In this document: in pieces, positions 5,607-6,654 of the stretch
How positions within the stretch are numbered: position 1 is the first letter of the stretch
Layout: every line of letters begins with the position of its first letter
From: PVC group bacterium
GTDB lineage: Bacteria > Verrucomicrobiota > Kiritimatiellia > SS1-B-03-39 > UBA6053
DNA: 6,654 bases
Reading direction: 5' to 3'
Assembly (NCBI GenBank): GCA_003565815.1
Contig: PXAS01000053.1
Coordinates: forward strand, 1 to 6,654
Notes under the pieces: model-generated
Told to the model about the DNA's origin: nothing
What the model saw: the letters and a program-made list of their open reading frames with translations, nothing else
The model's database searches: none
Made by a program: the position numbers and the translations under genes

Positions 5607-6654
5607 GTGCGCACCGCCCGCAGTGTGGCCGCGTGCTCGGTGGCGGCGAAGAGAAAGGCGAGAAGTAGCAACCAGGGCCAGAGGGGACGGCCTTCGCGGA
5701 GGGTGCGCAATTCGGCGGCCCGGGCGAGGGCGGACATGCCTTCGCCGGTCAGGGCTTCGGGGTCCTCGGTGCGCAGATCGGATTCTTCGGGGGGAAGGTT
5801 GACGGCCCGCATGGCGATCGGCTCCCCGGTGTCGGCGTTTCTCCAGATGTAAATCCCGGGGGCAAGGGGATCCCGGGCCCGAACGACGTCCTCCTGGCTG
5901 ACAATGGGAAGCTCGGCGCCTTCGAAATCGGTGAGGGTCAGATTCGCGGCGGGCAAATCGGCGCGCGCCCCATGCAGGGAATCCCCGGCAATGGCGGGCG
6001 CGGGTCCGGTGGGGATGCGTCCGCCGAACAGCCATTCTCCGAACATCGGGACCCATTCCGTCTGTGCGATGAGGGTGCTTTCCTCGGGGGAGAGGGACGG
6101 GGTCCAGAGATAGACGGCGGGCAGGTGGGTGAGTCGCGCCCAAACGGGTTCGCCGCTTTCCAATTGGAGAATGGGGCGGTGCGTTTCGGGGTCGAGTTCC
6201 ACGGGGGTATGTCGAAAAAGAAGGCCGCGGGCAGGCGATCCAAAGCGTCCATCCTCAAACAGCGCCAGCAGGTCGGGCCAGGGATCGGCCACCCGCAAAC
6301 TTCCGGGGGGATCGAGGCGGGTGGCGCGTCCGGGGGCGCCGACTTGACCGATCCACTCGCGCATTCCGGGGGTGGGGTCTTCGGGGCGGAACATGAGGAG
6401 TCCGCCGCGTTCGGCAAAGCGGCGGACGCTGTCGAGGGATTCGCCGGCCCAGCCGCTGATGAGGAGGGCGTCGAGGGTTTCGGGCAGGGTGCCGAGGTGC
6501 TCCAATTGGGTGGCGCGGACGTCGGGGAGGACGTCCAGGGTGCGCAGCCAGGCGCGGGCGGTGGCGTCGCTGCCATATACGGCGGCATGAAGCCCGGGAC
6601 GGAAGTGGAGCACGGCCCGGCGGGTATCATCGGCGGGAAAGGTGTCGGCTTCCA
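5603..6654 (-). CDS. BatA-like membrane protein, C-terminal part; 5' end cut by window edge
   Basis: The frame is open from the right edge to a TGA at 5603-5605, giving 349 complete codons (numbered here from the window edge). A GTG at 6613 is only an internal valine, since coding continues upstream of it. The first residues, EADTFPADDTRRAVLHF (1-17), match the end of the Ig-like domain that in BatA-type proteins precedes a Rossmann-like region. That region follows: VYGSD (26-30), LDALLISGW (60-68), VRRFAERGGLLMFRP (76-90), and GEWLFGG (205-211). Residues about 225-285 form another beta-rich part, with APGIYIW (264-270). A hydrophobic segment, WPWLLLLAFLFAATE (325-339), anchors the C-terminus, with a short Arg-containing end in the cytoplasm, so the visible part is mostly periplasmic. 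The missing N-terminal part would normally hold the BatA N-terminal membrane domain and sometimes a vWA domain. The role is unknown beyond association with MoxR/vWA gene sets. The family call is by pattern and context. Confidence 0.82.
   Translation of the reverse strand, partial: EADTFPADDTRRAVLHFRPGLHAAVYGSDATARAWLRTLDVLPDVRATQLEHLGTLPETLDALLISGWAGESLDSVRRFAERGGLLMFRPEDPTPGMREWIGQVGAPGRATRLDPPGSLRVADPWPDLLALFEDGRFGSPARGLLFRHTPVELDPETHRPILQLESGEPVWARLTHLPAVYLWTPSLSPEESTLIAQTEWVPMFGEWLFGGRIPTGPAPAIAGDSLHGARADLPAANLTLTDFEGAELPIVSQEDVVRARDPLAPGIYIWRNADTGEPIAMRAVNLPPEESDLRTEDPEALTGEGMSALARAAELRTLREGRPLWPWLLLLAFLFAATEHAATLRAVRT

Noticed and set aside
5607..6143. A 179-residue N-terminal extension of the vWA protein, upstream of the ATG at 5606.
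   Set aside because: It lies fully within the BatA-like gene in another frame and its translation is Arg/Pro/His-rich with no domain features. The ATG at 5606, in an ATGA overlap and followed at once by a membrane segment, is the credible start.
6611..6613. GTG at 6613 as the start of the BatA-like gene.
   Set aside because: The frame is open to the window edge, and the residues before it (EADTFPADDTRRA) match the expected family sequence, so it is an internal valine codon.
1..6654. Search by eye for CRISPR arrays, tRNA or rRNA genes, insertion sequences, riboswitches and rho-independent terminators.
   Set aside because: No spaced repeats, no terminal inverted repeats with a transposase and no hairpin followed by a T-run were seen. 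Nearly every base is inside the four coding regions.

Overview
The window is a piece of a GC-rich bacterial chromosome that is coding almost end to end. All four genes lie on the minus strand, so transcription runs from high to low coordinates. In that order they are: (1) the 3' end of a BatA-like membrane protein gene, cut by the right edge (5603-6654); (2) a 737-residue membrane-anchored von Willebrand factor A (vWA) protein with a glutamine-amidotransferase-like (GATase1-like) central region (3393-5606); (3) a 923-residue DUF4175-like membrane protein with a long coiled coil and a Gly/Asp-rich tail (619-3390); (4) the 5' part of a secreted DUF4159 protein, cut by the left edge (1-614). Family names come from reading the translations, not from a database search.

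The genes are packed as one translationally coupled unit. Genes 1 and 2 overlap by 4 nt (ATGA), genes 2 and 3 are 2 nt apart, and genes 3 and 4 are 4 nt apart, with the gene 4 Shine-Dalgarno motif placed next to the gene 3 stop codon. There is no intergenic stretch that could hold a promoter, terminator, RNA gene or mobile element. The many other open frames, including long plus-strand ones, are shadows created by high GC at third codon positions.

Membrane segments and the positive-inside rule suggest that the bulk of all four products faces the periplasm: a vWA domain with an intact MIDAS metal site, Ig-like and GATase1-like modules, a long helical coiled-coil protein, and a signal-peptide-bearing DUF4159 protein. 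From knowledge of such neighbourhoods, these genes usually sit downstream of a MoxR-type AAA+ ATPase gene and a DUF58 gene in Planctomycetota, Verrucomicrobiota, Lentisphaerota and related bacteria. Those genes are not in the window; if present they should lie beyond the right edge. The likely host is therefore a GC-rich Gram-negative bacterium of the PVC group or a similar phylum (inference, moderate confidence).

The arrangement is a recognisable type, but its biochemical job is not established. The most interesting observation is that three of the four proteins carry what looks like the same GATase1-like strand-helix-GG-strand element, without a cysteine nucleophile in the vWA protein. This suggests a set of non-catalytic or binding modules assembled with a metal-dependent vWA domain at the cell envelope.
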